Assembly: GCF_040436345.1 (NCBI RefSeq)
Contig: NC_133216.1
Location: 20,237,792-20,301,791 of the forward strand
Reading direction: 5' to 3'
Source of the DNA: Pagrus major
Lineage: Eukaryota; Chordata; Actinopteri; Spariformes; Sparidae
Length of the DNA stretch: 64,000 nt
The position numbers and the translations under genes are program-made. The notes beneath the pieces were generated by a model that was not told where the DNA came from, made no database searches, and saw only the letters and a program-made list of their open reading frames with translations. Below are positions 11,907 through 24,357 of the stretch, piece after piece (position 1 is the first letter of the stretch; every line of letters begins with the position of its first letter).

Positions 11907-14383
11907 GTAAAAACGAGTTCCTCTGCGTTATTTTCCACTGTGGTGCATTTGTTGTTACGCACTGTTATTGTATTGCTCTGTGAAGCTTATTCCTGCGTCG
12001 ATGCAGTCATGTATACAGCCCGTCCAGTACTTTTCAACCGAGGCAACTTTTAATACCAGACCAGAGGCACGCATGCTGTAATAAAACAATAATAAGACAA
12101 GTTTCTGTTTTATATGTCACGTGTATGACATGAAGTCTTCTTCACGCCTGGACTGATGCTTCCTTCATGGATGTGATGCTGAGCTCTACTCCGCAGTGGA
12201 GCCACAGTATCCAGCTCTTATTATGAGGACACATGCTGTTTGTGGTGGCAGTCCCGCACGTATGCGCCATCATCCCCGTGCGCGCGCATGGCCATCGTGA
12301 TGGTGCGCGTCAGCAGCGATCAATGCGGGATATCGTGTTCTGCGCTGGTGTGATCATAAACTCTGACGACAGTCACCTGATTGTGATCGATCCGTCAAAG
12401 TCACTGCAGATGTTAAAGCTTTCCAGAGTGGGTGGCGCGTATGCGTGTGTGCGCGCGCGTGAGTGTGTGTTTTCAGCATTGCTGAGCTGAGGCATCCCCG
12501 CCATCTGTGCTCCGTGTGGTGGCTGAAGTTCTGCCCCAGATGAAGTGCGCCACTGCCTGTGACCTGATTCATCCCAGTAATCACACACACCTACTGTAAA
12601 CCTCCAACCCGCATGTTTTTGTTTATTTATTGACGTGTTGTCACCCTAACATCCCATAATAGTCAGTGACAGGTAGGCCAGCAGGTGGAAATGCTGCATT
12701 TCCCCCAAAAAAACATCCACTAAAAGAAGTCCACGTGAGTCCATGTAGACAGTTTAAGAACAGACATTTTTATCAAGTCACAACCTTTGCACTCTTCGAG
12801 ATCCATTTCCATAGCAGAGCGTGCATGCAGGCGGTTATTGATCATGCGAAAGGGTCGATACACAGGGATCGAAGATGGTGCTCAGGCCTTGAAAGGTGAT
12901 CCTTCACAGGCAGGACTTGTATACATAAACAAAAGTTGTGTACCATGTGTTGTGCCTTCAGTTTCACAGGTCTGAGTCTCTTTGACGCGTCACCCACTTT
13001 GTTTTTTTTAACACTTTATATGACACGGTCGCTGTCAAGCCACACACTGAAATGTGATCGAAAGTAGATGTGACTGTCAAAAAGGAATCTATGAGTTATA
13101 GCCACAATAAACAAGCAAGATGATGAGCATTTAAAGAGTTTTTCCTCCAGGTGTTTTTACTAAACTCTGTCAGGAAATACAGCACCTGAAAACAAGCTGC
13201 TGAGGACAACGGAGAGGCAGGCAGAGGAAAATTAGAAGTGAGTACAGATCAGGCATGGCAACAGTAACCAGACACACACACCTGGGATGCAGGAGCATCG
13301 CTCAGTGAGATTTGATATGATGGGGGGGAGGAGAGAGGAGTTTTTTCCTCTTCTAGTCAGTGATGTCATGCTGCTGTATGCTGCTGGCCTCAGTGTAAAG
13401 ACTGAATGGAGAACAGAATGAAAGTACATGAAGTACAGAAATCCTGTCGGTGCAGCTCGTGGGCAGCATGGCACACACAGCTCATCCAGCGCTGAAGTGA
13501 CACACACACTTCTTCTTCTTCTTCCATCTTTCTTCCTCTGCTCATTTCACCAACTCCCTGTCCCTGTCTGACTCCCATCCTCCACCCCTCCTTCGTCTTC
13601 CTCCCGCTCTCGATCATTGTCAGGAGCAGCATCAGCAGCGGCAGCATCAGTGCGTTACATAACAAAGGTTTTTTTGTTGGGATACAAGGGCCCTTTTGGC
13701 GGTGGAGACTCGTGGCACGTAGCCTTTTGTGACGACACCCAGAAATGACCAGAATGGACAGCTCGATGACCTTAAACGACCCTCGGCAGAACTGATGAAT
13801 GGGCAGAGTGACAGCAGACAAAATAAATACACAAACAGGCCGAGAGGCCTAGAGACAGACAGAGAGAAGAAACATGCAGGCAGGCAGGCTGGAAGATATT
13901 ACTGATAAAAGAGGGACAAACACCAAAGACAGTCTTCATCTTGACGTGTTGGTTGTGATAACAGCTCCTCAAGTCATCTGATCATTTACGCAGTTTGTTA
14001 TTCTGTCAAAGAACAGGCCTTTTTTTTTCAGGATTGACTCTTTACGTCAGCCTTTTACAGTTTGTCAGCGTCCTCGTTCCCACAAACAATGTTGCCCTGC
14101 AAAATGATGTTCACCCACCAAGACGAGTGTCCAGTTCTTGGAAACTAATTGTTGTAAATGTCAAACAGCTTCATAATCCAGCCTTCAACAGGTCATTTTC
14201 ACGTGTATAATGTGGTTCTTGTCTTTACAGTTACCTATTTCCCTTTTTTTGAACGTTGTGAGTCAGTCACAAGAAAATGTGCGTGAAATAAACCAAAATA
14301 AGCTTCTGATTATATGTGGGCCTTCAAAGAAATATGGCCAAATGAGTCAATTTTATGTCTGTTAAATTAATTCCACTGCATCC

Positions 14384-14570
14384 GGCTGCAACTAACAGAC
14401 TGACTGCTTGTCACAATTCTCGGAGTCTTAAAACATCTTGTTTTGTCCAACAAACAGTCAAAACCCCAAAGATATTTAGTGTATAATGCTAACAAATAAG
14501 CACATTTTCATAACCACATAATAAAAGACAACATCACATGATTGATAATCAAAACAATGACTATAATACG
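14384..14570 (+). repeat. degenerate GCTGCAACTAA repeat copy
   Basis: Begins GGCTGCAACTAAC and carries the internal TTTTGTCCAACAAACAGTCAAA and AAGATATTTAGTGTATAATG segments. I recall these from the abundant percomorph repeat that starts GCTGCAACTAACGATTA. Heavily diverged and with no coding capacity. Related copies lie at 47924-48222 and 52550-52750. Confidence 0.5.
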
Positions 14571-15160
14571 ATGTTTTTAATCACAAGAGTAAGAGAGGTA
14601 TCAGTTTTCATCCAAAGCCGCTGTTGTGATGAAGTGATTCTTCAGAGATAATACGCAGAGAGGACTCCACATGGATTATGTATGACCCCGTGAGATGATA
14701 TGCAACACGTGCAACACTATAATCCAGCGCTGATGTTGACGGTCTGTCCGCTAAGGTCACATTAGTGCCATGATGCACTTTATATCAACGTGCTGATAGT
14801 ATAACAGCCTCTCACAGAGCTGAGAGTTTGAGTCTCGCCTGATAGACAGCTCCTCGTCCGGACATCACATTGAATATTAGAGTTTTATCCTGAATGTGCC
14901 TTCTAGCAAATGAAGCTTAGAAGAAGAAGCTTACTTTAATGTAATTAAATTTGAAGCTTAAGTTTGGAGCTTACATTCCCAGATTACCTACAAGACTAAT
15001 TACTGAGCTTTAATCAGGCAGCTTTGTTCAAATTCAAGAGATTTTCTTGATTAATTGCTTAATTAATTGGTCTATAAAATGTTTAAGTAATGCTTGTTCT
15101 CTCTAAAACTCATCTATGTTTAATTTATTTATTCATATTTCATCATATTCATCATAATTT

Positions 15161-15529
15161 GAGCTCCTGTCTCTTCAAGGCCCGCCTCCTGAATACCGAG
15201 TCTGCTCTGATTGGTCAGCTCACACACGCCTGAGCTAGCACTGCTAACAACAACAGAGCAGCTGTGCTAAATCGATTCTTACGAGTCAAACTAGCCGCAA
15301 GGTATGCAAATGCATGACATGGCGACAGAGTGTGATGTCACAAAGTCACGAAAATTAAAGGCGGGACTACTGACGAGGTGTTCAGGAGCGGTGTTTTCTG
15401 TGGGAGAGAGGAGCCTCTTTAGTTGTGGACTTTTTCAAAAATTTTCAACATCTGTAACATGCACAAGAACATATATAACACTAAAGAAAAAGGGAAAGAA
15501 ACAAAAAAGCATAATAGGTCTCCTTTAAT
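15161..15529 (+). mobile_element. percomorph non-autonomous element ending CATAATAGGTCTCCTTTAA
   Basis: Runs from GAGCTCCTGTCTCTTCAAGG through GATTGGTCAGCTCACAC and CACAAAGTCACG to the terminal CATAATAGGTCTCCTTTAA. That ending closely resembles the end of the element at 20968-21199, so both appear to belong to one family with TTTAAAGG-type termini. This copy lacks a recognisable left terminal repeat. Family recognition is from memory. Confidence 0.5.
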
Positions 15530-15711
15530 AGACTAATATAAAAGAATAAAGTGGCAAACATCTGTAATTAAAAAAAAAAAGATTATCAATGTGTCAGTTC
15601 TGTTTGGCTGGACTCAAAAAATCTCAAAGGTCTGGATGCTACATAAACTTCTTCCTTGTTCTCAGTCCTGAAATGACCGAGAGGATAAAACACACTTTAG
15701 GTCAATGTGTG

Positions 15712-15714
<3 letters not shown>

Positions 15715-15755
<41 letters not shown>
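15715..15755 (+). repeat. (GT)n microsatellite
   Basis: About twenty GT units followed by a GCGCGTGCGCGTGT run, giving a long alternating purine-pyrimidine tract (15715-15768) that could adopt Z-DNA. The open frames across it are artefacts of the dinucleotide repeat. Confidence 0.95.
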
Positions 15756-15759
<4 letters not shown>

Positions 15760-16896
15760 TGCGCGTGTCAGGGGTCAACTCCGACAACTGTACTGAGCGT
15801 GTCTTTGTGCCCCAATCCCACGCCGCTGGCACCGAGTCAGAGAAGAGAGAAAACAAGGGCACGTCTCACTGCCTTATTTATTTATATCCCGCGGTCCATC
15901 CCATCAGCCCTGGAGAACTTTATCAGCCTCCGTCCGACGCTAAAAACAATCGCAGTAAAGTAAAGAGGCCTCTCTCTGTCTCTCTGCTCTCTCTTGTTTG
16001 TCCTGGACTCACAGAGGCCTCCTGCTCCCATTCAGTATTTTATTAGTTTTTCCAGATGGTTCAGTAAGGACAGGCAGGAAGGAGAGGAGACAGAATGGGA
16101 CAGCATTATGTGAAGGTGATGAAACGACTCATAAAAACAAGTTAGTGAAGTTATTACAGAATCTTATAGAGTCATAGTCCTGTAAAGATGAAGAAAATAT
16201 TGATTTTATCTAGTTAGAAAGGTCATGTTTTAAATGAAAAGGGGCAGGTAGACAATGAAACATCCTGATGTAGTGAGGTAGTAGCACTGGGGGGAATAAA
16301 ACTACATTACATTTTGTGAGAAGTTGTGTTTAGCACCAGACCTACGGTGCTGAAATCACAATTAAAGTTGCATGAAGCAATAAAAACACAGAGATTATGA
16401 CTGCACCACAAGGTAGAGAGCAGAGGAGCAGAGGCCGCGAGCCATTTAGTTTCCCCTGTACAGTTAGTCAAAACACACCCCTGTCCTCCTGGCCCCGAGC
16501 CTTTGGGATGGCTTCCCAGGCCATCTCACTAATCTTCTCAGTCACCAGGGCACACCAGCAAAAGTATTTTAAGGGCCCGGTCTATTTGGATATCATGGAG
16601 CAAGCAGAGCACGATCCTCACAGTTGTGCTAGGCTAAGCAGATTATCTCCGCAGCCTCATAGACTTAAACACAGCGCAGGATGGTCTGACCACACATTTA
16701 ATGGTGACAGCCCGCAATGAATGATTATTTCCATTTTCAATTATCTGCCCTGTATTTTCTCAATTGATTGAAAAGTGGCCATCAATTTAAATCTAAAAGG
16801 GATTCATTTACAATGATATGAAACAGAGGAAAGCTGAAAATCCTCATATTTGAAAAACTGGAACCAGGACTTAGACTAACAAGACTTAGAATCTAA

Positions 16897-17460
16897 AGCT
16901 ATGCTAGCAGCCCTGTTTGGTTGTACGTACATTGAGCTCAATGCTAACGTGCTGATATTTAGCAGGTATAATGTCGTCCATGTTCGTCACCTTAGCTTGC
17001 GATGTTATCATGCAAATATTTGGTAATTGGCATAGACAAGGGCCAGCTGAGTACACCACTGTCTGTAACTGTGTCTGTATCTGTTCGAACAACTAAATGA
17101 TATGCATCCCTGTCAGTCCTTGGAATGGGCAGGGCTTAAACCAGAAGTGAGCTAACAGGAAGTTGTTCGAGAAGTTATTTATTCATAACTATTTACAGAA
17201 CAGCCTCAGAAGAAAGAGCTATTACAAGAACACATTTTTATAACATTTCATAAACAAAATACCTACATTGGGCAAATATAGATGGTGATGGTTGATGGTG
17301 GCACTAGAGCGAAAGTCGACGGATTACCAAGTCAGCAGGATTCATCCTTTGAGCGTCGTGAATAGTTGCTGAGATATTTTAGTCTGAACTAAAGTGGAGG
17401 ACTGACCGACAGATCAATATTGTTATCTGCAGAGCTAGGCTGCTTACATAGCTAAAAAAT
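16897..17460 (+). repeat. dispersed percomorph repeat (TTTAGCAGGTATAATG family)
   Basis: Contains, in order, AATGCTAACGTGCTGATATTT, AGCAGGTATAATGT, TGATGGTGGCACTAGAGCGAA, GGATTCATCCTTTGAGCG, TTGCTGAGATATTTTAGTCT and the ending CTTACATAGCTAAAAA. I recall this series from an abundant percomorph repeat. The middle (about 17100-17280) is diverged or replaced. A second long copy lies at 63435-63810 and a fragment at 22395-22480. Confidence 0.55.
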
Positions 17461-17461
17461 A

Positions 17462-17660
17462 CTTAAAGGTCCATTGTGTAGGATTTAATGCAGCTTAATT
17501 TAGAATGAACCTTTTATATCTACAGAGGGAACTGGTCTTCTTCTACTTGAGTCGGCCATGTTGCACTGCCATGTTTCTACAGAAGCCCAGACTGGACAAA
17601 GCAAACTGGCGCTAAAGAGGGCATTTTCCTTTTTTGCCCTACACACTGGACCTTTAAAGT
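17462..17660. mobile_element. MITE with TTAAAGGTCC terminal inverted repeats
   Basis: The left end CTTAAAGGTCCATTGTGTAG (17462-17481) is mirrored by CTACACACTGGACCTTTAAAG at the right end (17639-17659), an inverted repeat of about 21 bases with one mismatch. The 199-bp interior (GAATGAACCTTTTATATCTAC, GGCCATGTT, TTTCTACAGAAGCCCAGA) matches the very common percomorph TIR element I know by its ends. Non-coding and non-autonomous; it probably moved with a transposase supplied in trans. Confidence 0.75.
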
Positions 17661-17962
17661 AATTATCAAAATAGCTGCCAATGTTTTTTTTTTGTTTTTT
17701 TTCTCACCTCCTAAAGTACAATTTCTTCACTGTTTTCAGCTTGAAACTGAAATGTGAAATGTTGTGACTCAGCCTCATTAATAATGCATAACATCTCATC
17801 ACCTCGTGGCTCTTTGAGGTTTTAAGAGTCTCACAGACGCAAGCAGGTTGAGGAGCAGACTGTAATCCCATCAGCAATTATACACCTGTGGCTCAGTCTA
17901 AGGAGGCAGCTGTTACACAACCATGTAACCATTATCTCCTCTTCTGTCCTCCCTGCGCTCAG

Positions 17963-18077
17963 GTGTTCGCCTCCCAACCCACCGCCCACCACGGCCCTCA
18001 CCTGTGTGTTGCGGTGCTTCCCTTGTGAGCCGACCTGGGCTGGCAGTCCCTTCTTGCACCGCCCGCCAACACCGCCC
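17963..18077 (+). other. ypel2: ypel2 5' UTR part of coding exon 1
   Basis: The pyrimidine-rich tract at 17937-17960 ending CTCAG makes 17963 the likely first base of this exon, followed by 115 untranslated bases to the ATG. Weaker alternative AG acceptors exist at about 18029 and 18046. Confidence 0.5.
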
Positions 18078-21000
18078 ATGGTCAGAATGACGCGCTCCAA
18101 GACTTTTCAGGCGTACCTGCCGAGCTGCCACCGAACCTACAGCTGCATCCACTGCCGAGCTCACCTGGCCAACCACGACGAGCTCATCTCGAAGGTCAGC
18201 AGCGGCACCAGTGGCGCTCTGAATAGTTTTTGCCTCTTTTAATTAACAGCACAGTTAAGTTACAGAATATAATTAGAAGCATTAACAGCCATCAAAAGGA
18301 CAAGAGTTTAAGATAAAAAAGAGGGAGAGCGGATGGGGAATTATAAAAATAAACAGCAGGCTGGAAACACCTGTATGTCTTTGTCAGCCACTGCCACACT
18401 ATTTCCTGTGTATGGATTATGTTATAAGCTGGTTAGTGAATTGGATTATGAATGCACTATCACTTTTTCCACGTGCGATTATGACAACGCTCCTCACCTG
18501 CGTACAAAGGCCTTCTGTTGGTTGTAACACAGCCGCGCTGTATAAATCTGTTTAATGTGTCTGTTCAGTGGCAGCTTTTGTGTTGCAGCTTGCGAGAAAA
18601 TGACTGCGTTGCTTGTCATAAAAATACTTATGCATTAGGGCCATTACTGGGAGACTGTGCACCATTTTTAAGCATATACTAGACATTTCTCCACAGGTTT
18701 TAAAACAAGAGCTTCTTCTCAAGTCAACATGTAGCCGTTTTTTATGCGAAAGCCAAACCAGAGATCTTATTTGACTGCAGCGTTATGGCAATATAGCAGC
18801 ATTCCTGTATAATTTAATAGAGTTGTGACGCTGCTTTAAAGGTTAGATTCTTGTTCCAGCTGTTTCATCTTTGTCTCATCTTGTCTCCGCAGTCGTTCCA
18901 GGGCAGCCAAGGCAGAGCCTACCTGTTCAACTCAGTGTGAGTACTCCTGTGAATCACTTCAACCCACTCGTTTGCAAACGCAGCTGACGTTACGTGTGAG
19001 GAAAAACACTCCTGCGTGCCAGTTTTAGACAGGAGACAAGCGATCTAACATGCTCAGGTTAATAATTCAGATTGTAGCACACAGTAGTTGTTTTTGAAGC
19101 CCTGGTGTGTAGACGGAGGCAGCCTGTGCCTCAGAGCGCTGTCATTATCGGCTGAATTGAGTGTGAAAATTAGGAATCTATGCACCGTGGCCTGGTGCCC
19201 CATCAGTATGTGCTGTGTGAGTGGGTGTGAGGCGGTGACTCACTCTGAGCACATCATACAGTACATGAAACTGAGCCACTCGGGCCACTTGCACAATACT
19301 AATTTTTTTAACTTTTGTTAAAAGTCTCTCTGCTCTCCCCCACCTCAGGGTGAACGTCGGGTGCGGCCCAGCAGAGGAGAGAGTTCTGCTCACAGGCCTG
19401 CATGCTGTAGCAGATATCTACTGTGAGAACTGCAAGACCACCCTGGGCTGGAAATACGTAAGTGTCCTTGGCTGATTTGATGCACAGCACCAATAACTGC
19501 ATCCAAGGTTAGATGATGATAAACTGGGAGCTTGTTATTATAGCGCGCACCCTAATTTTATTTGCACCCTAATTATATTTGGACCTCCTCTTCTCTCAGG
19601 GTCAGTGCAGCGGTACGGCTGTGGGCTGCATGAGTTATGAGATAGATTTTTCCGAACAGACGGAGACAAGAAGGAGTCTTTGTTTGTCTTGTGTGACTTG
19701 TGATGAGTTTGTAGTGTTTTTTGAAGTGAAAATCATCTGGATCAGCAGATTTGAAGACTTACATACACACAGTCTATTCTTAAGGTTTTAACAGTAGATG
19801 CCGACTGATGCTACTCTTCATGTGGCTGATTTCATTTCTTCTGTTTATTACCGTTGTCTGTGTTGGTTGGTTTGTCTGCGGGATTACACAAAAAATACTG
19901 AATGGATTTCCATGATTCATACTTTGGTGTTGATCTGGATAAAGGGACAGATGCAGAATTTTTTTTTCTCACTTTCTTTAAAGGTGCAATATGTAAGAAT
20001 CGGCCACTTGTCAAATTCATCCTCAAAACAGCATATCACCAGAGTAATCGCTTACTGCCGCTAACTGTAGCTGCTGTTGATGAATTTTCTGTCATCTTAT
20101 CAATCCAGCTGAGTAAGGAGATTCAGGAGACGTGATGCCTTATGTTAAAGTATTTAATGAAGCTCGATGGAGGATAACAAGCTCAACACTACATGTAGAA
20201 ACACAATGCAAAACTGCAAGTTCTCAGTGATACTTACCGGTCTGTGACTATTTAACCCGTGCTCACCTAAGTCTTGCTGCATTTGACAGGAGAATATGGA
20301 GTTTGGTCTATCACATAGAGCCAGTGCGTCTCTCGTATGAGATATAGTGAAGGTTAAGATGCTGGAGGAACAGAGTGTGTCTTTGGTTGTCTGGGGGATA
20401 GTACCTTATCTCTACAGCTGCCCCAAAACAATCTTCCACTGTGCAGAGGAACCTGTGATCCAGAGCGTGCTCTCAGGGCGACTCAACCTCCTGAGCGAGC
20501 AGAGTATAAAGAAAAACGATGACTGTGAACCTAAGAGACTTAACATTTGGAAATTCCTTTACAGCCGCCATTAGCTATTTAGCTCAGTTAGCCATGCAGC
20601 TAGTGGTTCAGACTGGGTGCTCGGGGACCAGGGGAGTGTTAGTGTTTACACCCCTAGCACAGGAGCTTTGGCCTGGGACGGGCCAGACTTTAGTACATAT
20701 CTCTGCAACACAATACGTAAACATCATAATGTCAAAGCTTCACATTCTGTTAATAATTTGATTCGACATTTTCCTTGAATAAAAGCAGGCGTATCTGAGT
20801 GAGTACAAAAGGGGACTATTAGGCCTTGGCAGAGGTATGCACTCTACTGAGTGCCACTCTAGTTTAAACTTTGTTAATACTTGAGAACATCGAAGGGCGA
20901 CCCTCATTTACAATAACAGCAAGTCAATAACAAAAACGAAGAAAAGAGAAGATAATTTGATGGATATTTTAAAGGACATCTATTATGCTTTTCAATTTTG

Positions 21001-24000
21001 TTCCTTTCCTTCAGTGTGTCCTGACAGAGACAGGAGCTAAAACAGAGTGTTTCAGACAGAGGGGGAATACAGAGCTGCTGCACTGGACAGCTTGAGAAAA
21101 CTGATGTGTTTTTTGAGCATTAAAGCATGTAAACCTATTCTAGTAGTAAACCAAAATAAAATCATCAACCTCAAAACGAGCACAATATGTCTCCTTTAAG
21201 ATAACTAAAATATGAAACAGTTATTTGAAAGCTCTAAAACTTTGCAATTATGATAGATAATTTAGGTGATTGTAACTGTAAAGGCTAACATCAGAGCTAT
21301 ATATATATATATGTATTTATACAGCATATATATATATACAGTCGAAGTCTCTGTAAAGCTGAGGTATAGGATGTCAAAATACACGTGCAGGATCTGTTTG
21401 GTACAGGCGGTATTTTAGGTTCCTCGTCAGGGGGAAATAAACAGGATCCACCCATTTTAGGTGTCTTCATATAATTAATCAGAGTTGAGCATGTGCAGCT
21501 GTCACTGCTGAACCCTGTCAGCATGAAGGTGAGAGTTAACGCTTGGGGGGCACGTGACTGTATCCTTTAGGGGTTAACACACACAGTATCCTTGTTGTTT
21601 GACTTGTGAGAAAGCTCCATTGACCAGCGCTCTTTGCCTAACCTCTATCCGTTAACATTCACCTCCACGTGTCTAACCTTAAACCTGATTCTTTAACCTT
21701 CCAGCCTAAAAATAACTGTTTTCCTTATGACGCCTGGTGAACACCTGGTGAACCAGCTTCAGAAGTAGATACTTTTCTGGGTAGTTTCTATTCCTGTCAG
21801 GAGCCCTGACAAGGCGGAGAGGTCACAAGCATACAAACACCAGATAGGACTTAATGGAGGGCTGTCATTAATATCATTTGCAGCGGTATTGGTTTTCTGC
21901 GGACGTCAAAGATCTATTGAGAGGTCTGACCTACTGCACTTCTAAACCGAGAAATCTGATAACGTGCCTCTGCAGCTTTGAACCAAAATAGCCAAAGACA
22001 AAACAAGGTACAGACGCTCTGCAGCGAAAGAAGTTGTATCAGCCTACTCTGTGACAGTGTTTTTAAGAGAGGCTCACAGTGAAGACAAGGTTGTTAATAG
22101 ACTGGGACAGGAAACAGAAGCGCTTTTGTGTCATTTTTCTCAGCTGGGAAGTGGAAACAGTTTTTTAACAAGCGCTGTGTCAAAATGACTTTTTAAGTTT
22201 GGGTTTGCTGCTGTCAGTTACTGGGGCCAGACATATCCAAATTTGGAGATATTATATGGGAACTGGAACAAACTGAGGTTGGATTAGCAAGCAGCAGCCG
22301 CAGCAGCTGAATGTGATCATGTGACCACCATGAGAGACATCTGTTAATTAAAAACATACACGCCTAACACTGTCTAATGTAAGCTACTGACACTAAGCAG
22401 GTATAATGTTTATTACATTCACTTTATTAGGTTAGCATTTCTCATGCTAGCATTTGCTCATTAGCACTAAACACTAACTATAAAGGAGGCTAGTCTACGC
22501 ACTTAGCCAGGGCTCAGTATTAAGCCAAAAGGCAAAAAGATCAAATTTCAAGAAGTCAACATGTTTCTCTCATGGTTAATGTCCTACTTTGTTTTTTGGC
22601 TAAATACATAGCCTCTGCTGTGTGTAGCCAACTTTGTGTTTAGTTCTAATAAGCAAATGTTAGCATGCGAACACGATAAACTAAGATAGTAAACATGATC
22701 ATTTTTTAATTCACTATATCAGTACTTTGTCAGCATTATTTAACTTTTTACCATAAAATAACAGCTTCAAATCATGTTGATGGTTCAGTGTCTTATAATA
22801 GGGTAATGGTCCCTCTGTCTCAGCCACTCCGCCCCCATCACTTGTTTCTGCACTATGTAACTCCAGTGAGAGGGTAGGATCACAGCGTGACATACATGTT
22901 TACTTCAACATACAAGTTTTCAACACATAACATTGTTATGATGTAATGAGTTTTGTTTGTAGTTAGCACCTACATTACGTCTGACAAATTGTTTACAGAC
23001 CTGGGATTTGTGTTTACGACAGTGGTGTTGCACTCAGAAACTGAGGGGTGGTAGGAATTATTAGAGTGTGACACATTAAAGGCCCTGATTGACAGCCAGT
23101 TTGAAGGAGGATAACAAAGAGGGGGAGAGAAGTTCACCTCACTTTTAAATTTGTTACCTGTCTGGTTTAAATGCATGTGTTGCTGCTTTTACACCAACCA
23201 AGTTTCAGATGAATTCTTGAATCGTTTTTGTCAATAAATATTTCATGAGTTACGCAGTTGTTTTCCAAATTGTATTTGGCATCAACAGTAGATAAAAGTA
23301 AACATATACTCCGTACATGATTACATAACAGGTTTTATAGACGCTATTTTACACAGATTTGCAGGTGTGCCTTGAGATCTTGGCTTGACGTTTGTTGTGC
23401 CTTGGGCACAAAAAAACATAATTTTGCATTAGTAGATACAAATAAACATTTACAGAGTGATTAAACTTGTTTAGACGCTGTTTCGCACTGATTTGAATAA
23501 AGGTGTGCCTTGAGATTCTGGCGTGCCCTTTGGTTTGCCTTGGCCACAAAAACTTTGAAATTATTACAGTTTTTTATCTAACTCTTTCTCACTTGTTTTA
23601 CAGTATGTCAGCGAGCTAAGCTAATGACTGTTGCCGTCATGCTTTTCAGATGACATTTTGCTGTCGACACACAGTATGCATATGAAGTTCATTAGATACA
23701 GGCTGCAAATGAATTATTATGTTGTAAGTTTACGTAATTAATAGAACAAGACTGAGTGGAGATAGTAAGTTTCTGTGTAGCTCAGGCATCCCATTCATAT
23801 TTTCCAGGGGAATTTTGTATTACACAACTTACAGTAGAAATGTTAGCGTGCTACAGCCTGCATAAATGGAGCAGACTCCACATCTGTGTTTGCTCTTGTG
23901 AGGCTCAAATCTGTGGCCTGGTTTTTGCAGTTTATTAGTGGTGAGAGACACATTTCTGCCAGTTTAGGGTACGACCGTCCAGCCTGGTCAGAGTTTTGGT

Positions 24001-24357
24001 TCTGCAGGGTCCTCTGCAGTGTTTGGTGACTGACTGTTATATAACCAGCTTCCAGAGAGCCAGCAGCAGAGACAGGCCAGGATTGAGGCAAGGATTTTCA
24101 TAGAAAAGAAAAGGAGTGTCATGAGGAGTTTTGATTTTTATTTTCTGTCCTTTTCTTACTGTCCTACTCTCTCTCTACTGTCACAGATCATAATATTCTC
24201 TTTCCATCTGTCATGTGAATTAAAAGCTGCCTCTCTCTCCTCTCCTGTCCTCTGCCACACCCTCCAGGAACATGCCTTTGAGAGCAGTCAGAAGTATAAA
24301 GAGGGCAAGTTCATCATCGAGCTGGCCCACATGATCAAGGACAACGGCTGGGACTGA
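18078..24357 (+). CDS. ypel2: Yippee-like protein 2
   Basis: Coding exons 18078-18194, 18893-18936, 19349-19457 and 24268-24357 join through GT-AG introns to 360 nt, 119 aa, the exact length of vertebrate YPEL1/YPEL2. The single Yippee domain fills the protein. The zinc ligands are Cys23, Cys26, Cys79 and Cys82, with 52 residues between the two CXXC pairs as in the family. The C-terminus is KDNGWD; Asp at the end and Arg6/Ser16 near the start fit YPEL2 rather than YPEL1. By memory it differs from human YPEL2 only at residue 3 (Arg for Lys). YPEL2 is reported at nuclei and centrosomes/spindle; its molecular role is poorly known. The exon carrying the ATG probably starts at the acceptor at 17962. 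The last intron (19458-24267) is 4.8 kb and packed with repeats. Positions next to gdpd1 exclude the YPEL3-GDPD3 pair because the sequence is plainly YPEL1/2-like. Confidence 0.96.
19856..19982 (+). repeat. dispersed repeat (GGATTACACAAAAA...GATAAAGGGACAG type)
   Basis: Contains TTGGTTTGTCTGCGGGATTA, ACTGAATGGATTTCCATGA and GATCTGGATAAAGGGACAGA followed by a T run and CTCACTTTCTTTAA. This is a common teleost repeat of unclear class. The copy at 55419-55620 is in the same orientation and keeps a different subset (CCTCCGCCAAGGAGG, GGTCTCGGCCCAGAATAGAC). The two share the GATAAAGRGACAGATSCAG core. Confidence 0.55.
19983..20700 (+). repeat. probable dispersed repeat starting AAAGGTGCAATATGTAAGAA
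   Basis: The opening motif AAAGGTGCAATATGTAAGAA and later pieces (GCTTACTGCCGCTAACTGTA, AGCTCGATGGAGGATAACAA, GGGGAGTGTTAGTGTTTACA) resemble, from memory, a long percomorph repeat. The right boundary is uncertain. Non-coding, inside the last ypel2 intron. Confidence 0.4.
20968..21199. mobile_element. MITE-like element with TTTAAAGGA ends
   Basis: Left end TTTAAAGGACATCTATTATG and right end CACAATATGTCTCCTTTAA form imperfect terminal inverted repeats. The interior has GAGCATTAAAGCATGTAAAC, which I recall from a common percomorph element. Same terminal family as 15161-15529. Non-coding. Confidence 0.6.
21200..24267 (+). other. rest of ypel2 last intron
   Basis: Non-coding. It includes a (TA)n tract at about 21299-21340, a fragment of the AGCAGGTATAATG repeat at about 22395-22480 and a direct duplication at 23291-23555. 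I see no exon between 19457 and 24268, and phase 0 joining confirms none is required. Confidence 0.5.
23291..23555 (+). repeat. two direct copies of a ~125-bp unit
   Basis: Unit 1 (about 23291-23420) and unit 2 (about 23434-23555) each run GATA.AA.TAAACAT, TTTAGACGCT.TTT, CA.TGATTTG/CAGATTTG, AGGTGTGCCTTGAGAT, TTG.CTTG/TGCC and CCTTGG.CACAAAAA. They diverge by roughly a fifth. The core GTGTGCCTTGAGATTYTGG is one I recall from dispersed fish repeats. Confidence 0.55.

Larger units (their letters stand above)
11907..17962 (+). other. ypel2 intron 1 (6 kb)
   Basis: Non-coding. The first kilobase (12.2-12.5 kb) is rich in CpG and in alternating CG/CA runs, such as GTGCGCGCGCATGG near 12279-12292, so the CpG-rich promoter domain extends into the intron. 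The remainder holds the dispersed repeats listed separately. Open frames across the region show no protein family features. The 3' end is a pyrimidine tract ending GCTCAG at 17962. Confidence 0.5.

Noticed and set aside
15589..16046. Open reading frames of over 100 codons across 15.6-16.0 kb
   Set aside because: They are created by the GT repeat, which is open in two frames, and contain no recognisable domain.
17831..18242. Overlapping open frames on both strands around ypel2 coding exon 1
   Set aside because: Only the plus-strand frame starting at 18078 encodes the Yippee domain; the rest are shadows in GC-rich DNA.
18078..24357. ypel3 (with gdpd3) instead of ypel2 (with gdpd1)
   Set aside because: The protein has [11 protein letters not shown] and the HAFESS/FIIELAH variants typical of YPEL1/2, not the DDCHRRYSC-type sequence of YPEL3. 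The final Asp fits YPEL2.
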